NCBI RefSeq assembly: GCF_035046485.1 | Contig: NC_085136.1 | Coordinates: 83,655,734-83,719,733, forward strand | DNA: 64,000 bases | Source: Aedes albopictus | Lineage: Eukaryota; Arthropoda; Insecta; Diptera; Culicidae | Direction of reading: 5' to 3' | In this document: one piece after another, positions 45,201-57,000 of the stretch | How the letters are laid out: the number at the start of each line of letters is the position of its first letter | How positions within the stretch are numbered: position 1 is the first letter of the stretch | Notes under the pieces: model-generated | The model's database searches: none | What the model saw: the letters and a program-made list of their open reading frames with translations, nothing else | Told to the model about the DNA's origin: nothing | Program-made: the position numbers and the translations under genes

Positions 45201-46892
45201 AGTCAACAAGGAGCGTCTAACATAGCCTGGTCCTCACAAGTTCCTAGCTTATACTTTCACGCGTCAATCAATGACGAAGACCACCACCAGCTGAGAGTTG
45301 TGTGCTTAGCTGGTAGTACAGCCTGGGCACTGTTGTCCTTCTGATTTCAGCTAGATTGAGGAGATACGTCCCGAGCGTCTACTCTCCGTGAAGGTGCGCC
45401 TCAAACAGCGTATCTTTTCTTGCATCCAGCGGCTGTGTATGAAATTCTTCTCCACTCGAAGCAATACCTAAGAAGGCAGCCCCACCACGGTGGATAAGGA
45501 ACCTAAGGCCAACCACATATTGTTCTCGAAACTCAAAAACCTTTACAGAAACCGAAAATGAAAGATCTCGAACTAATTAAACAGTACCGAATTTGAGCGC
45601 GAAACAACGAACAAGAATTGGAGCTTGAAATGTACGAACCTGCAGGTAAACTGGCACAACTAGTCAAATGAAGCTTGAGAACCTAGGACAGAGCGAAGTC
45701 CGTTGGCCGAACTTTGGGGAACACAGATTGGCAGCGGATCATATTCTTCTATACTCCGAGGTGACCATGATCCTCGTCACTGCGGAGCTGGTTTCCTGCT
45801 CAACGCTCACGTCCACGCTGGCTGCACCCATGATATGGGGACCTATTAATGAGAGGATAATTATAGCCGGATACAGAACACGAGCTCGAAATCTTACCAT
45901 GATCCAATGTTACGCGTCAATCGATGCTGCCGAATTGCAAGATAATCACGGAAACATGTGGAAAGCCCTCAGGAGCAAGGGTCTGAGAAAATCATCGGCC
46001 TCATTGAAGTACAGTACAGGGCATTTTCGTGCAGGCAAGGATGTATCCTATCACCGCTACTGTTGCTCATCGTAATCGACGAGATCCTGGAGGGTGCGAT
46101 TGATCGTGGATTGCTGTGGCAGCCCATTACCATGGAGCACCTGAATGACTTCGATCTGGCTGATGAAGTTGCTTTCCTAGCTCAACGGCGCTTTGATATG
46201 CAGAGCGAGCTCGAGGATCTTGCCAATCGCTCCTCAGCGGCAGGTTTTACCATCAACGTCAACAAGACCAAATCGTTGGATGTAAACACGGTCAACCCTT
46301 CCAGCTTTACGGTAGCTGGACAATCAGTGGTGATTGTTGAAAGCTTCCAATATCTTGGTAGGCGAGGGATGCTCTTACGAGTTCAAGAAATGTATGGAAA
46401 AACAACCAGATTAGTCGACGCACCAAAATCCGAATTTTCAACTCGAACGCTGCTATATGCCAGTGAAACCTGGTGTGTATCAGTGGAGAACTCGCAACGG
46501 CTGCAGGTCTTCATCAATAGATGCCTGCGGTATATAATTCGTGCATGTTGGCCTCACAATTGGATCTCCAGCGTGGAGATCCATCGTCGATGTCATCAAA
46601 AGCCGAAAGCGATAGAAATTCGGGAGCAAATGTGAAAGTGTGTCTTCCATACTTCCACGCAGGGGCGGAAACGAAATCTGCAAGCAAGCGTTAGATTGGA
46701 ACCCAGCAGGACATCGTAGCATAGGCAGACCCAGAGGCTCATGGCGGCGCAGCCTCAACAACGAAATCAAGCAAGTCGACAGAAATTTGACCTGGCCACA
46801 GGTCAAGGCGATGGCGGGCAGTCGCTCTGGATGAAGATCTTTCAATTCGGCCATCTGCACCACCGTGGGTGCTCATGAATGAAAGTAAGTAA
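45201..46892 (+). pseudogene. LINE family A, internally deleted copy with LADE in place of LADD
   Basis: 5' UTR-like leader (45201-45630), endonuclease start (45640-45935; EVRWPNFGEHRL, then GPINERIIIAGYRTR and TMIQCYA), then a jump to the RT palm (45958-46635) with GCILSPLL, LADE (46156-46167), INVNKTKS, VESFQYLG and LLYASETWCVSVEN. Most of the endonuclease and the first half of the RT are missing. The catalytic motif has Glu for the second Asp. The C-terminal part continues in another frame to the tail AGTAAGTAA at 46884-46892. Non-functional. Confidence 0.85.
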
Positions 46893-48270
46893 TATCAGGT
46901 CAAACATATTTATCGTTTGACAGAAAAATTAACATAGGGTATGAGATCTGCATTGTTTACCTTTCCGGTACATTCCTGGGAAACTTTTTCGATTTATGCT
47001 TGGAATATGCCGAAACACGGACCATAATGAGTTCAGTTTTCCAAGAAATTGCAATTCGTTTGCTCCCTCCGGGCACTAAGTAGTTGGCACGCAGTACGAA
47101 AACAACATCCGATTACATCTTTACCGTTTGCCGAAATAATGTGGAAAATTTCACATCTCAACAACGGTAAACAAATTTTCCCCGGGGTGCGATGATGCAT
47201 TCAGTCAGCGGCAGCAAATAGCAGCAGCGCAGCAGTCAGCGAAATAAAACTTTGTCTCCTTTGTGCCCGACGAAAGGATTTTCCAACAGTGAAAATAGTC
47301 TGATTTACTAAAGAATCCTTGATTCACAATAGCTACTCTTGGTACATGAAAAACCGCTTGAACAAACACCCTGGATGTTACGTCGGTCCAACATGAAAAT
47401 ATTATGAAGTAAAAATGGTTATGTTGGACAAAAGTTGTAATAAAATGTTGTTGTGCACCATATGGCGACCGTGACAACATGACCCAACCCAGAAAACTTG
47501 AGTATTTTGAAATTAGATTTTTTTCACAATTTCGCAGTCAAGTTGTTGGATCGTGTAATGTTGATTTTGGGGTTTCAACCCCACATTTTTGCTCCAGGTA
47601 TTCTACGGTCCCAATGCATTGCCTCCCTTCGGATTCACGCACTCCAGCAAACATCAAGCCCAGTCAGGAAGCACAGTAACGTGACGCTGTGCACGCAGAT
47701 AAAATTGTTGAAAATTACCTTCGTCTCGTACTGCAGTCCTCCTCCCAACACTGACTGTTCCCCAGCCATGACTGAGACAATTGTTCGCCTGGAACGGTGG
47801 AAAACTACCACCCAAGCCACTTTGGCTTCGGATATTTGTTCGTTCCTTTGTTCGTTAGTTCGCTCACGACGCGTTCCACTGATGGCAGAGGCAGCCGGAT
47901 TGTAGTTTTTGAGAGCAACAAGATTAAACTTGGTTGGCAGGATTTTGGAAGGATGGGACTCGGTTGGCTGGAGGCAACAAGCAGCAGCGCAACTGGTTGA
48001 TGGGAACGTTCAGTAGTGATAGAGTAAGAGCAAAAAAAAAGCATAAAGATGGTGAAAACTTTCAGGCAATTCAATTAAAACTTGCGATTAATTTTGATTT
48101 TCTTGCTCGAGTTCTGCCAGATAAAGGAAAAGCACATTGCGAGAATTGGTTATCCGCGGAGACAAAATGGGGAAGAAATGGGAGCTCGTGTAAGCAGTCG
48201 GTTAAAGCGGATTCAAGACTTTACGTTTACACTGGTAGAAATAAAAAAAAAAGTAAATTAGATGTAAAAC
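46893..48270. other. Single-copy-looking stretch, no gene recognised
   Basis: Overlapping frames on both strands (up to 135 codons, 47498-47905) have no recognisable domain. No repeats of the window recur. It could be intronic DNA. Confidence 0.35.
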
Positions 48271-48274
48271 CATA

Positions 48275-48478
48275 CTGGTCGACACACCAAAATCCGAATT
48301 TTCAACTCGAACGTGACATTTGTGCTGCCGTATGCTAATGAAACTTGGTGTGTATCAGTGGAGCACACTCTACGGCTGCAGTTCTTCATCAATTGATGCC
48401 TGCGGTATATAATTCGTGCATGGTTCCCTCGCAATTGGATTATCAACGTGCAGCTCCATCGACGATGTCATCAAATGC
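48275..48478 (+). pseudogene. LINE family A C-terminal fragment, inverted against the next copy
   Basis: Plus strand reads NETWCVSVEHTLRLQFF and LHRRCHQ, family A blocks, then stops at about 48478 where the same family continues on the minus strand. This makes a tail-to-tail (inverted) junction of two copies. Confidence 0.75.
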
Positions 48479-50558
48479 CAGGTCAAATTTCTGTCGACTT
48501 GCTTGATTTCGTTGTTGAGGTTGCGCCGCCATGAGCCTCTGGGTCTGCTTCTGTTGCGATGTCCTGCTGGGTTCCAATCTAACGCTTGCTTGCAGATTTC
48601 GTTTCCGCCCCTGCGTAGAGTGTGGTCGACCCACCTACACTTTCGCTCACGAATTTCTGTCGCTATCAGCTTTTGATGACATTGACGATGGAGCTCCACG
48701 TTGGTGATCCAATTGTGAAGCCACCATGCACGAGTTATATACCACAGGCATCTATTGACCTGCAACCACTGAGTGTTCTCCACTGATACACACCAGGTTT
48801 CACTGGCGTATAGCAGCACAGATTTCACGTTCGAGTTGAAAATTCGGATTTTGGCTCGTCGACTAATCTGGTTGTTTTTCCATACATTTCTTAAACTCGC
48901 AAAAGCAGCCCTCGCCTTCTTGATCCGTGTACCTATGTCGATCTTGGTCCTGCCATTGGCCGCCATTTGGCTACCAAGATATTGGAAAATTTCAACCTTC
49001 TCCACTGATTGCCCAGCTATTGTAGAGCTGGAAGGGTTGACCGTGTTTACATACAACGATTTGGACTTGTTGACGTTGATGGGAAGACCTGCCGCTGAGG
49101 AGCGATTGGCAAGATCATCGAGCTTGCTCTGCATATCAGAGCGCCGTTGAGCTAGGAGCGCAACGTCATCAGCCAGTTCGAAATCATTTAGGTGCTCCAT
49201 GGTAATGAGCTGTCACAGCAACTACCAGGATCTCGTCGATTACGATGAGGAACAGTAGCGGTGATACATCATTGCTTCACTCCAGCAACGACCCGGATGG
49301 GACCGATCCATTGTGCAGTACGAAAATGCTCTGTACTGTGCTTCAATAAGGCCGATGATTTTCTCAGGCAGAGACTTGCGCCTGAGGGCTTCCCACATGT
49401 TTCCATGATTGAGATGGTCGAAAGCTTTTTCGTAATCAATGAACACCAGCTAGAGAGACTCTGGGAATTCATTGATTTGCTCCAGAATGATACGGAGCGT
49501 TACAATATGGTCAACACAGGATCGTCCGGCACAGAATCCTGCTTGCTGCTGTTGGAGAGTCACGTCAATCTTCTCCTGTATCCGGTTAAAGATCGCTTTG
49601 CATATAGTCAGGTCACCCTTTTTGGGTACCGTTACTAAGACGCCTTGCATACTGTCGGCCGGAAATGTCACGGTTTCCCATATGTTGCAGATCAGTTGAT
49701 GCAGTAGTTGTGTGGCTACAACGGGGTCAGCTTTGAGCATCTCAGCTGATATGCGATCGACCCCTGGAGCCCTGTTCGATTTCATGCTACGGATGGCTGT
49801 TTCTATCTCCTGCACTGATGGAGCTTCGGTGTTGACACGGGTAATGCGTCGAACCCTTGGCGGATCATGCTGAGGTGTTGATGGTGTGATCGACACTTGA
49901 AAAAGATTTCCAAAGTTCTCGAGCCAGCGTTTCAACTGGTCAGCCGAGTCGGTCAGTAATTGTCCAGACGTGTCTCTTACGGGCATCGTAGCATTCATCT
50001 TAGTCCCGCTAAGGTGACGTGAAACATCGTAGAGGAGACGGATGTCGCCGGTGTTTGCGGCGTTCTTGCTTTCGTCGGCTAGGGAGTCCGCCCACGCTCT
50101 TTTGTCCCGTCTAAATGAGCGTTTCACTCCCTTCTCGAGAGCCGATAGCGCTGACGGGCTACGGCTTTAGTTCCTCGTATTTTCGCTTGCTCTATCGCCG
50201 CTTTGGCGTTCTTTCGCTCCTCTATCTTCTTCCAGGTATCATCTGTTATCCACAGCTTTCAGCAGGTGTGTAACTCACCCAAAATATTCACGCCGGTGGC
50301 GATGAAGGCGTTCTTGATGGCGCTCCATCTTCTATGCTTCCACCTTTCGAAATATCCGCAGAACGATTAGCTCCTCGGCGAAGGACCTTTTCACCGCAAC
50401 GCAGCGTCTTCTAGTTGGCGTGTATTGAACCGGCACCCGATTTTCTCCTCTTATCGATAGATCCTAGCAATGCGCAGTCGGATCTCGCCGATTAGGAGAA
50501 GATGGTCGGACGCAATGTGGTTTTTGATTTTCCGTGACGCCATGCATGTCACTCTGTA

Positions 50559-51265
50559 CAGTAGGGTGCCAATGAAAATCGAATTTTCGAATTTCAAAAA
50601 CGGGTAGTGCTCAAAAGTTTCGTCTCCTCAAAAAAAGTCCCCATGCAAAATTTCAGCTCAATCGGACTTCGCTAAGGGGTGGCCCAAAGCGGTCAAAGTT
50701 TGGCTGTTTTGAAACACGACAAATATCCCAAGGTAGGGATACATGAAAATTACGAAATCGAAATTTTTTTTTTATGCCAAATGCCTTAAAAGTGCATGAA
50801 ACGTCGAGATCTGGTGTTATCTCAAAAAATTTTTTTTGGAAAAAAATTGACTTTTTGGACTTAGAAAATTTTTGAGTTGGGGGAGTGAAATTAATTTGAA
50901 ATGGAGGAATTGAATTTAGTGGCTGAAATATTCATAGCAATAGTACTGGAACATGTCTTATATCATCGTTGGCAACTGCTAGCATATTATATATCATATA
51001 TCGTTAGGGTGGTTCACTTATTTTGCATTAGGGTGACCCTTTTTGTAGAAAAATTTAAAAAATAAGATAATAGTATTATCTTGGGATATTTTTCGTGTTT
51101 CAAAACAGCCAAACTTTGACCGCTTTGGGCCACCCCTTAGCGAAGTCCGATTGAGCTGAAATTTTGCATACGGACTTTTTTTGAGGAGACGAAACTTTTG
51201 AGCACTACCCGTTTTTGAAATTCGATGGTCAAATTTTTCCCATACGTTCCATTGGCACCCTACTG
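50559..51265. mobile_element. TA-flanked MITE with ~190-bp arms inside the LINE endonuclease
   Basis: CAGTAGGGTGCCAATG and its mirror form the ends, with TA outside (50557-50558, 51266-51267); a shift by five bases gives GGGTG ends, also with TA. The arms share CGAATTTCAAAAACGGGTAG and TCGGACTTCGCTAAGGGG. The 330-bp centre is unique. Non-coding; the minus frame that enters it from the LINE is a read-through artefact. Confidence 0.85.
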
Positions 51266-51441
51266 TACAGTGGTCGATGAGGAAAGAGCGATCCCCCACC
51301 ATGTCGTTGTTGCCACAAAACTCTGCAGACAGCTCTCCGTTTTCGCTCATTTCTCCAAGACCATGGCGTCCCATGACGTTCTCATATTTCGAGTTGCCGG
51401 AACCAATCTTCGCGTTGCAGTCGCCCACGAGGATCTCGATA

Positions 51442-52180
51442 CACCAAAACCTCCATTTAGGTAACGAGTCGAGACTGCCTAAATAGAATGTTTACCTAAA
51501 TTTATTTGAAGATCGCAAAGAAATTTAAGAAGGGCGAGTGACCTGGAGGTTCAAAGGTTGGCAAGTGGGATTTTAGAGGGACTTCATGGGAATTTCAGGA
51601 TGGGGGGAGGGGTGTCATGAGCGTTGGACCAGGAGGGGCAGTAATGGCTTCAGGGGTATTTTCGGGGAGTTTGGAAGGGTCTCAGTTGCGTTACATGGGA
51701 TCCGACGGAGGTTTTAAGGGGATTTCCAGGGCATTTCCGAAAGCTTCAAAGGATTTTTGGCGAGTTACAGAGGCGTTTACTCAGGCGTTACATAGGTGAT
51801 TTCGATGGTTTCTGAGGGCCTCAGCTGCGTTACATGGGGTCCGAGGGTGTTTGAGGGGGATTTTGAAGGCATTTCAGAGAGCTTCAGATGATTTTTAGCG
51901 AGTTTCAGAGGCGTTACTCAGGCGTTACGTAGGCGATTTCGGTGGTTTTGAGGATCTTAGGTGCGTTACAAAGGTCCCAGGGGGTTTAAGGAAGATTCCG
52001 AAGGCATTTCAGACAGCTACAGCTGATTTTAGGCGAGTTGCAGAGGCGTTACGTAGGCGTTTTTTATGGTTTCTGAGGGTCTCAGGTGCGTTATATGGGA
52101 ACCAACTCCATCCCCCTCATTGCTCCCCCCTGAGCATGCCCTGAACTTCCCTTAACTCCACTTGCGTTAAGGATTGAGTG
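51442..52180. mobile_element. TA-flanked element carrying GCGTTAC tandem repeats, inside the LINE endonuclease
   Basis: TA outside both ends (51440-51441, 52181-52182); ends CACCAAAACC and, reverse-complemented, CACTCAATCC are only weakly alike. Removing it restores a continuous endonuclease reading (NDTIEILVGD-like with the shared TA). The interior is a degenerate ~120-150 bp tandem repeat with CAGAGGCGTTACGTAGGCG markers, resembling in reverse the core of 7220-8173. Confidence 0.7.
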
Positions 52181-52325
52181 TATCATTTTTCGGAATCTTA
52201 TCCACGACAGCATTTAGTTGACTGTAAAAGTTCTCTTTGTCTTGCAATTCGGTAGCATCGGTTGGCGCGTAACATTGGATAATGGTAATGCTTCGAACCC
52301 GTGTTCTGAATTTGGCTACTGTTAG

Positions 52326-52879
52326 TTGTTAGTACTGAATTAGAACTTAAAGTTAATATTGAATTCAAACTTAAGAGTAACTTAAAGCTAACATGCAAAA
52401 CCTTCAAACAGTCCACCCTAGTTTCTAACTGTTATAATTAAATACCCATAAGAGACACTCACAAAACACATACACTATTGTAAAACTAAACACGAATCAC
52501 TACACAAAAAAAACACCAAGTGATGAGACTCGGACAGCACAAACTGGAAACATCCTAGTCAGTATTAAAACGATAGCCATACAATAAACACGGTTAGTGC
52601 ACGCGCGCGAGTTTTTCTAAGCCAATAAATTATGCAGTTACTTCGAGAAATAAAGTGTTGTTTCTAATATAAACGATATTATGTGGCATCATTTGGTGAA
52701 GTAAAAGGAAGAATTGGAAGTGCAAGGATTTGGAAGGACTCTGGAGGACATCATCGTAGAAATTGTGTGGAATTCGGAAAGAAAGTGGATTCGCGAGTGC
52801 ACAAAACTTTTAATCACACAACGTAGGATTGTAAACGGTAAAAACTCAACCCACGAACCGCGATCCCACAACAGCTACA
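52326..52879. other. Unassigned AT-rich stretch
   Basis: No repeat of the window recurs. A 65-codon plus frame (52714-52911) has no recognisable domain and runs into the next element. It could hold an LTR-like leader, but no paired LTR is visible. Confidence 0.35.
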
Positions 52880-52881
52880 TA

Positions 52882-54236
52882 GGGGAGGAAGGGGTAACCC
52901 CGTCACCTTAAGCATTGGGATTATTCAAAATTAATGTAAGAGGTAATTTGATTTTTTAACTACACAGAATGTTTGATTCATTAGTATTTTATAAGATTTG
53001 TACATAAAAATTTTCAAAATATGTTTATTCAACCGAATAATGTACATAACACAAACATATTAAATATTGACGTTGTTAATGCAGTGCGGGTAAGACCGTC
53101 ACCCCTATGGGGTAAGTCCGTCATACCTTTTTTTCAAGATACTTTTGAAGATTTTAATTTGAAAATGTTTCCTACATATTTTTGATGAGTTGTGATGATT
53201 TACGAAGTATTCTAATCAGTCGTTTTTTTATATGGCCGTTAATTTTAAGGTATATGCGACATGTTGCCAAATAAATAAAAATCTACTTAAGCGATCATGC
53301 CGTTGTTCTCCATGTACATCAGTATAACTGGAAAGAACAGCCAATGATTTACCCTTTCACACCGTTGTAAAAAGTACATACTACCAAAAAAAACCTCGCT
53401 CGTTCTCTTCTTCTTTTTCTTCTTGGCATTACGTTCCAACTGGAAAAAGCCTGTTGTTATGCTTGTTCTATGAGAACTTCCACAGTTATTAATTGAGAGC
53501 TGCCTCTGCCATTTTGAATGTGTTAATCGTTGAAGGCACGAAGATATTCTCTAGTATATGCCCAAGAAAGTGAAGGAAGTTTCGTTTACGAAAAGATCCT
53601 GGACAAACTGGAAATCGAACCCTCTCACACACAGTCATACCTCAAAATAACGTAACTTTTAGCTTGATATAACGATCGGCTCCGTAAAGCGTTAAATGTA
53701 ATTGCGCCTCGATTAACTGAACTAGATAAAAATTATAATGATTCTATTTTGCCAGCCCTCAGGTGATTTCTTGGAGTATCACTAGAGGAATACCCGAAGA
53801 AATCCCAAAAATAGTTCCTGAAAGAATCCTGGCCGATGAGTGACGGGCTTACCCGAAAAGTCAACTTTTCTTAAAATGCCCCGTAATTTCTGAAAAATTG
53901 TTGAAACTGACCTTTCGATGAATCTCGGCACTAAAGAATAGTACAGATGAGAATATATGATTGATTAAAATAAATTTCTATACTTGCTTTGTAATCTAGA
54001 GGCTCAATTCTACCGACGAAAAATTACTTCCACCGTTGGTGCAACAACGTGTGCGTTTGTTTTGTTTATTTTCTTCGCGTTTGACAGGTCAATGTTGGTA
54101 CCATGTGTCTCAAAAAAGTAAAAATGGTAAAAACAAATAAGGTGTGTGGCCAAAAAGCTACTAAATAACTATTTTCTGGTAGAATCATTGGGGTGACGGG
54201 CTTACCCACCCTGACGGTGTTACCCGCTTTTCCCCT
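52882..54236. mobile_element. TA-flanked GGGG-ended element (1.36 kb)
   Basis: Left end GGGGAGGAAGGGGTAACCCC and right, reverse-complemented GGGGAAAAGCGGGTAACACC, both continuing with CGTCA; TA outside (52880-52881, 54237-54238). Sub-terminal GGGTAAG(A/T)CCGTCA blocks near 53089-53135 and 54192-54210 mirror. Internal stretch 53750-53830 looks like a few 12-bp satellite units. No transposase frame. Confidence 0.75.
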
Positions 54237-54373
54237 ATATCCTCTATCTGGTGATTCAACAATAAGTTGGCGATTTTGCTGCTAGGTGGTGCTAGTTGTC
54301 AAGTAAAGTTTAAAACTCTGCTATTCCGGGGTCCAGAGCAGATAGAAAAGCGATGTCTTCGGCAAAGCTCTTT

Positions 54374-54540
54374 GGGGCTGTTCATAAACCACGTAGACCA
54401 AAATTTGGCCATCTCAGACCCCCCCCTCCCCCCTCGTACACTTTTGTCCATACAAAAATTTCAAAATTTGTATGGAGCGTAGACTTTGTCCAGACCCCCC
54501 CCTCCCCCCAAAAAGTCTACGTGGTTTATGAACGGCCCCT
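54374..54540. mobile_element. 167-bp palindromic MITE, copy 1
   Basis: GGGGCTGTTCATAAACCACG at the left is mirrored at the right, and C-rich runs (CCCCCCCTCCCCCC) follow both GTAGAC/GTCTAC blocks. TTT flanks both sides, compatible with a 3-bp duplication. A second copy is at 62569-62738. Confidence 0.82.
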
Positions 54541-54564
54541 TTTCAGCCCTAGGCTGGCTCATTA

Positions 54565-54945
54565 GGGTGGGGCTAATTTCAAAAAATCTCTCCGATATAT
54601 AATTTGCCAAGTCGAAAGTGATCTACTAGTCTAAATAAGTGGGCTGTACAAAAATGTGCGATTTAAGAACCCAATTGGGCCAAATTTATGCTCAAAATTA
54701 CAATATCTCTACTGGTTTCCGAGATATTTGAAAAATCACCGATTTTGTCTAGAAGGTTTGAAAATTAAATTTGAAATGTTTTTTGAAAGTTTGTTCTAGC
54801 AAAAATTTCACTTGAACCCTTTGCGCCACCCCTAAATATCAACCGAAATTGCTCATTTTTGTACAGCTCACTTATTTCGACTAGTAGATCACTTTCCACT
54901 TGGGAAATCATATATCGGAGAGATTTTTTGAAATTAGCCTCACCC
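54565..54945. mobile_element. TA-flanked MITE, GGGTG ends
   Basis: The left arm GGGTGGGGCTAATTTCAAAA is matched in reverse complement on the right by GGGTGAGGCTAATTTCAAAA, and pairing continues through GTGATCTACTAGTC for about 110 bp. TA at 54563-54564 and 54946-54947. Non-coding. Confidence 0.82.
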
Positions 54946-55489
54946 TAATGTTAGATGCGTTCCAATATCGCTCCAGAAGTTCGAGTTTCAGGGACGTTTC
55001 CGTGGATTTCAAGGGGTTTCAGGGGTATTCCATATGGTTTCACAGGCATTTAAGGGTTTTCAAAGAGATTCAAGGGTTTTTTCAGAACGTTCCAGGGGCG
55101 TTGCAGTAGGTTATATAACTATGAGGGGTTTTCCTGGTTGTGTCAGTGAAGTTCCAAGGGTTTTCAGGAGCGTTTTGGGAACTAGAGGTGTTTCAGGAGG
55201 TTTAGGGGAGTTCCAGAGAATTTAAGGAGTGCTCCAAGGGGATTCATGGTAATATAGTGGGGTTTTAGGGGCATTCCAATGGTTTTCAAGAGGTTTCAGT
55301 TGTGTTTCAAGGAGTTTCATTGATGTTACAGGATGTTTTTGAACGCGTTACAACCGACTTCAGGAGCATTTCTATGGGCTTTAGGTGCGCTCCAGGGGAT
55401 TTCAGGAGCATAATTAGGTTGTTCTTTGGGCGTTCCAGTTTGAGGGGCGTAGCATGGTGTTTCAGGGGCGTTCCAGAGGATTTCCAGCT

Positions 55490-55890
55490 TTACCAGTCGG
55501 CCAATATGTCTGGTGTAGACGTAAAACTTAAAGCGGCCGCGTTGAGCGCTTAACGCATACTGAGCTTGTACCGATCAGATGGTCGGTGACGAAGTATGTG
55601 TCATTCGAGCTGCAGCATCAACATTCTGAAAAACAAAATGCTCGCACCTGTTGTTTGTAGGCCACGAGAGTAGGGCAGATTGACATCCAAGAGCCGAAGG
55701 AGAGATAAAGTTGTGAAAAATGAACCCGGTTGGGCTGGCGCTTCGATCTTCGAATCTAGTTTGACTTACTTTTCCGCAGATTCGTAACGTGTTCTGTGGC
55801 TTAGTTGATAAAGTTGTCGGACTAACGATACGGAGTCGTGGGTTCGAATCCCACCAAAACAAGTAATATTTTTTACTAATTTATCTCTCA
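55490..55890. other. Non-satellite insertion ending in a tRNA-like sequence
   Basis: Sequence unrelated to the flanking minisatellite. Its right end contains the tRNA-like fold at 55790-55861; the minus frame through it (55575-55862) starts MFWWDSNPRLRI, which is simply the translated B-box region. Orientation and ends of the insertion are not clear. Confidence 0.4.
55790..55861 (+). tRNA. tRNA-like sequence, probably a tRNA pseudogene or SINE head
   Basis: 72 nt: acceptor TGTTCTG pairs with CAAAACA (six of seven), D arm GCTT/AAGT, T arm GTGGG-TTCGAAT-CCCAC (perfect). Internal promoters: A-box TGGCTTAGTTGA and B-box GGTTCGAATCC; T6 terminator at 55869-55874. The anticodon arm folds only with TGTCG/CGATA and a six-base loop, so no anticodon can be assigned. 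This defect favours a pseudogene or SINE head over a working tRNA. Confidence 0.45.
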
Positions 55891-56022
55891 ATTTGTCAAA
55901 AATACGAACGTTTCTTTCGAATGCTTCAAATTCTCATGTCGGTTTCAGTGGTGTTCCAGGGTATTTCCTGGACATTCCAAGGGCTTCAAGTTTATTTCAG
56001 AGGGTCTCAGGTGCGTTCCAGG

Positions 56023-56229
56023 CAGGGATGCCAGATGATTTTTTGAAAAATCTGTATCGCTATTTCCAAAAATCTGTATCCCATACAAAATTTGGGTGAA
56101 AAATCTGTATCCCATACAAAAATAAAATAGCTCCTCTAGCTCAAAAATCTGTATTTCATATAAAAAAAATCTATACGTATGCACAAAAATCTGTATAATA
56201 CAGATAAATCTGTATATATGGCATCCCTA
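56023..56229. mobile_element. hAT-type MITE with 8-bp duplication in the minisatellite
   Basis: Ends CAGGGATGCCA and, mirrored, TAGGGATGCCA; GTTCCAGG at 56015-56022 and 56230-56237. AAAATCTGTAT words repeat six or more times inside, like the AAATCTGGCA words in the hAT MITE at 21032. The 8-bp target is a normal satellite word, so the array is older. Confidence 0.88.
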
Positions 56230-57000
56230 GTTCCAGGGGACGTGAGTGGTGAGGGGGGTTTCAGGGATTTTCAAGTTGTGTCATAGGTTTTCCTAGGCAT
56301 ATCGAGGCGTTACAGGGAGTTTCAGGGGCGTTCCTGTGTTTTTCAAGGAGTTTCAGAGGCGTGTGTTTCAAAGAGAGTTTCAGGGGTGTTCCATGATGTT
56401 TCAAGAGTACTCTAGGGGCTTTGAATTGCTTTGAGGGGCCATCCAGGGAGTTTCAGAGGTATTGCAGTGCGTTTCAGGGACGTTACAGGGAGTTTCATGG
56501 ATCTTCCAGGGGTGTACCACGGGAAGTCAGTTAAAGTTTCAGGGATTTTCAAGTTAAGTCATGGATATTCCAGGACTTTTTTGTCGTTACAGGTGGTTTC
56601 AGAGCTTCTCAAGGGGTTTCGGAGGCGCTCCAGGTGATTTCAATGGCGTTCTTTAGGGGTACTCTAGGGCTTTTCAATGACATGTTAGAGCCGTTCCAGG
56701 GAATTTCAGGGGTTTTCAAGAGCTTTCATGAGTGTTTCAGTGGATTTGGAGTGTTCCAGGAAATCTCAGGGGTTTTCATGTTGATGATGGACGTTCTAAA
56801 GAATTTCAAGTGCTTTCAGAAAAGTTCCATAGCGTTTCAGGGAGTTCTGGGAGATTTCAGAGGTGCTAGGGATGTTCTAGGTATCTCAGAGAGTTGCAGG
56901 AGCCCATGTGATTTCAGGGGATTTTCCTCAATCCAACGAAATCCCTTTAGAGCTCTCGTGATGTTCCCTAAAAATGAGCATCTGAAACATACATGAAACC

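Larger units (their letters stand above)
48479..52325 (-). pseudogene. LINE family A, longest copy, split by two TA insertions
   Basis: Minus strand, 5' to 3': endonuclease (52325-52183: FRTRVRSITIIQCYAPTD; 51441-51270: GDCNAKIG and GRHGLGEMSENGEL; 50550-50150: ASDHLLLIGEIRLR), linker and RT start (50127-49450: RAPGVDRISAEML, VPKKGDL, QQAGFCAGRS), RT palm (49446-48800; LADD at 49165-49176) and C-terminal domain (to 48479; GSWRRNLNNEIKQVD). About 25 residues after VPKKGDL and a piece near 49240 are missing. Two elements (51442-52180 and 50559-51265) interrupt the endonuclease. Taking them out at the TA duplications rejoins neighbouring endonuclease blocks. Frameshifts remain; inactive. Confidence 0.85.
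54955..57000 (+). repeat. G-rich minisatellite (GGGGTTTCAGGGGCGTTCCAGG type)
   Basis: Degenerate units of about 20-25 bp built from TTTCAGGGG, GCGTTCCAGGGG and TTTCAAGG. The array is interrupted by a tRNA-like insertion (about 55490-55890) and a hAT MITE (56023-56229). Short frames encode V/F/G/S-rich repeats and are artefacts. It fades out after about 56930. Confidence 0.85.

Noticed and set aside
47498..47905. A 135-codon plus-strand open frame in single-copy-looking DNA
   Set aside because: No domain or codon-usage signal that I can see, and several frames overlap it on both strands; listed only as part of an unassigned stretch.
51018..51428. A 136-codon minus-strand gene
   Set aside because: The first part is LINE endonuclease; the rest runs into a MITE arm.
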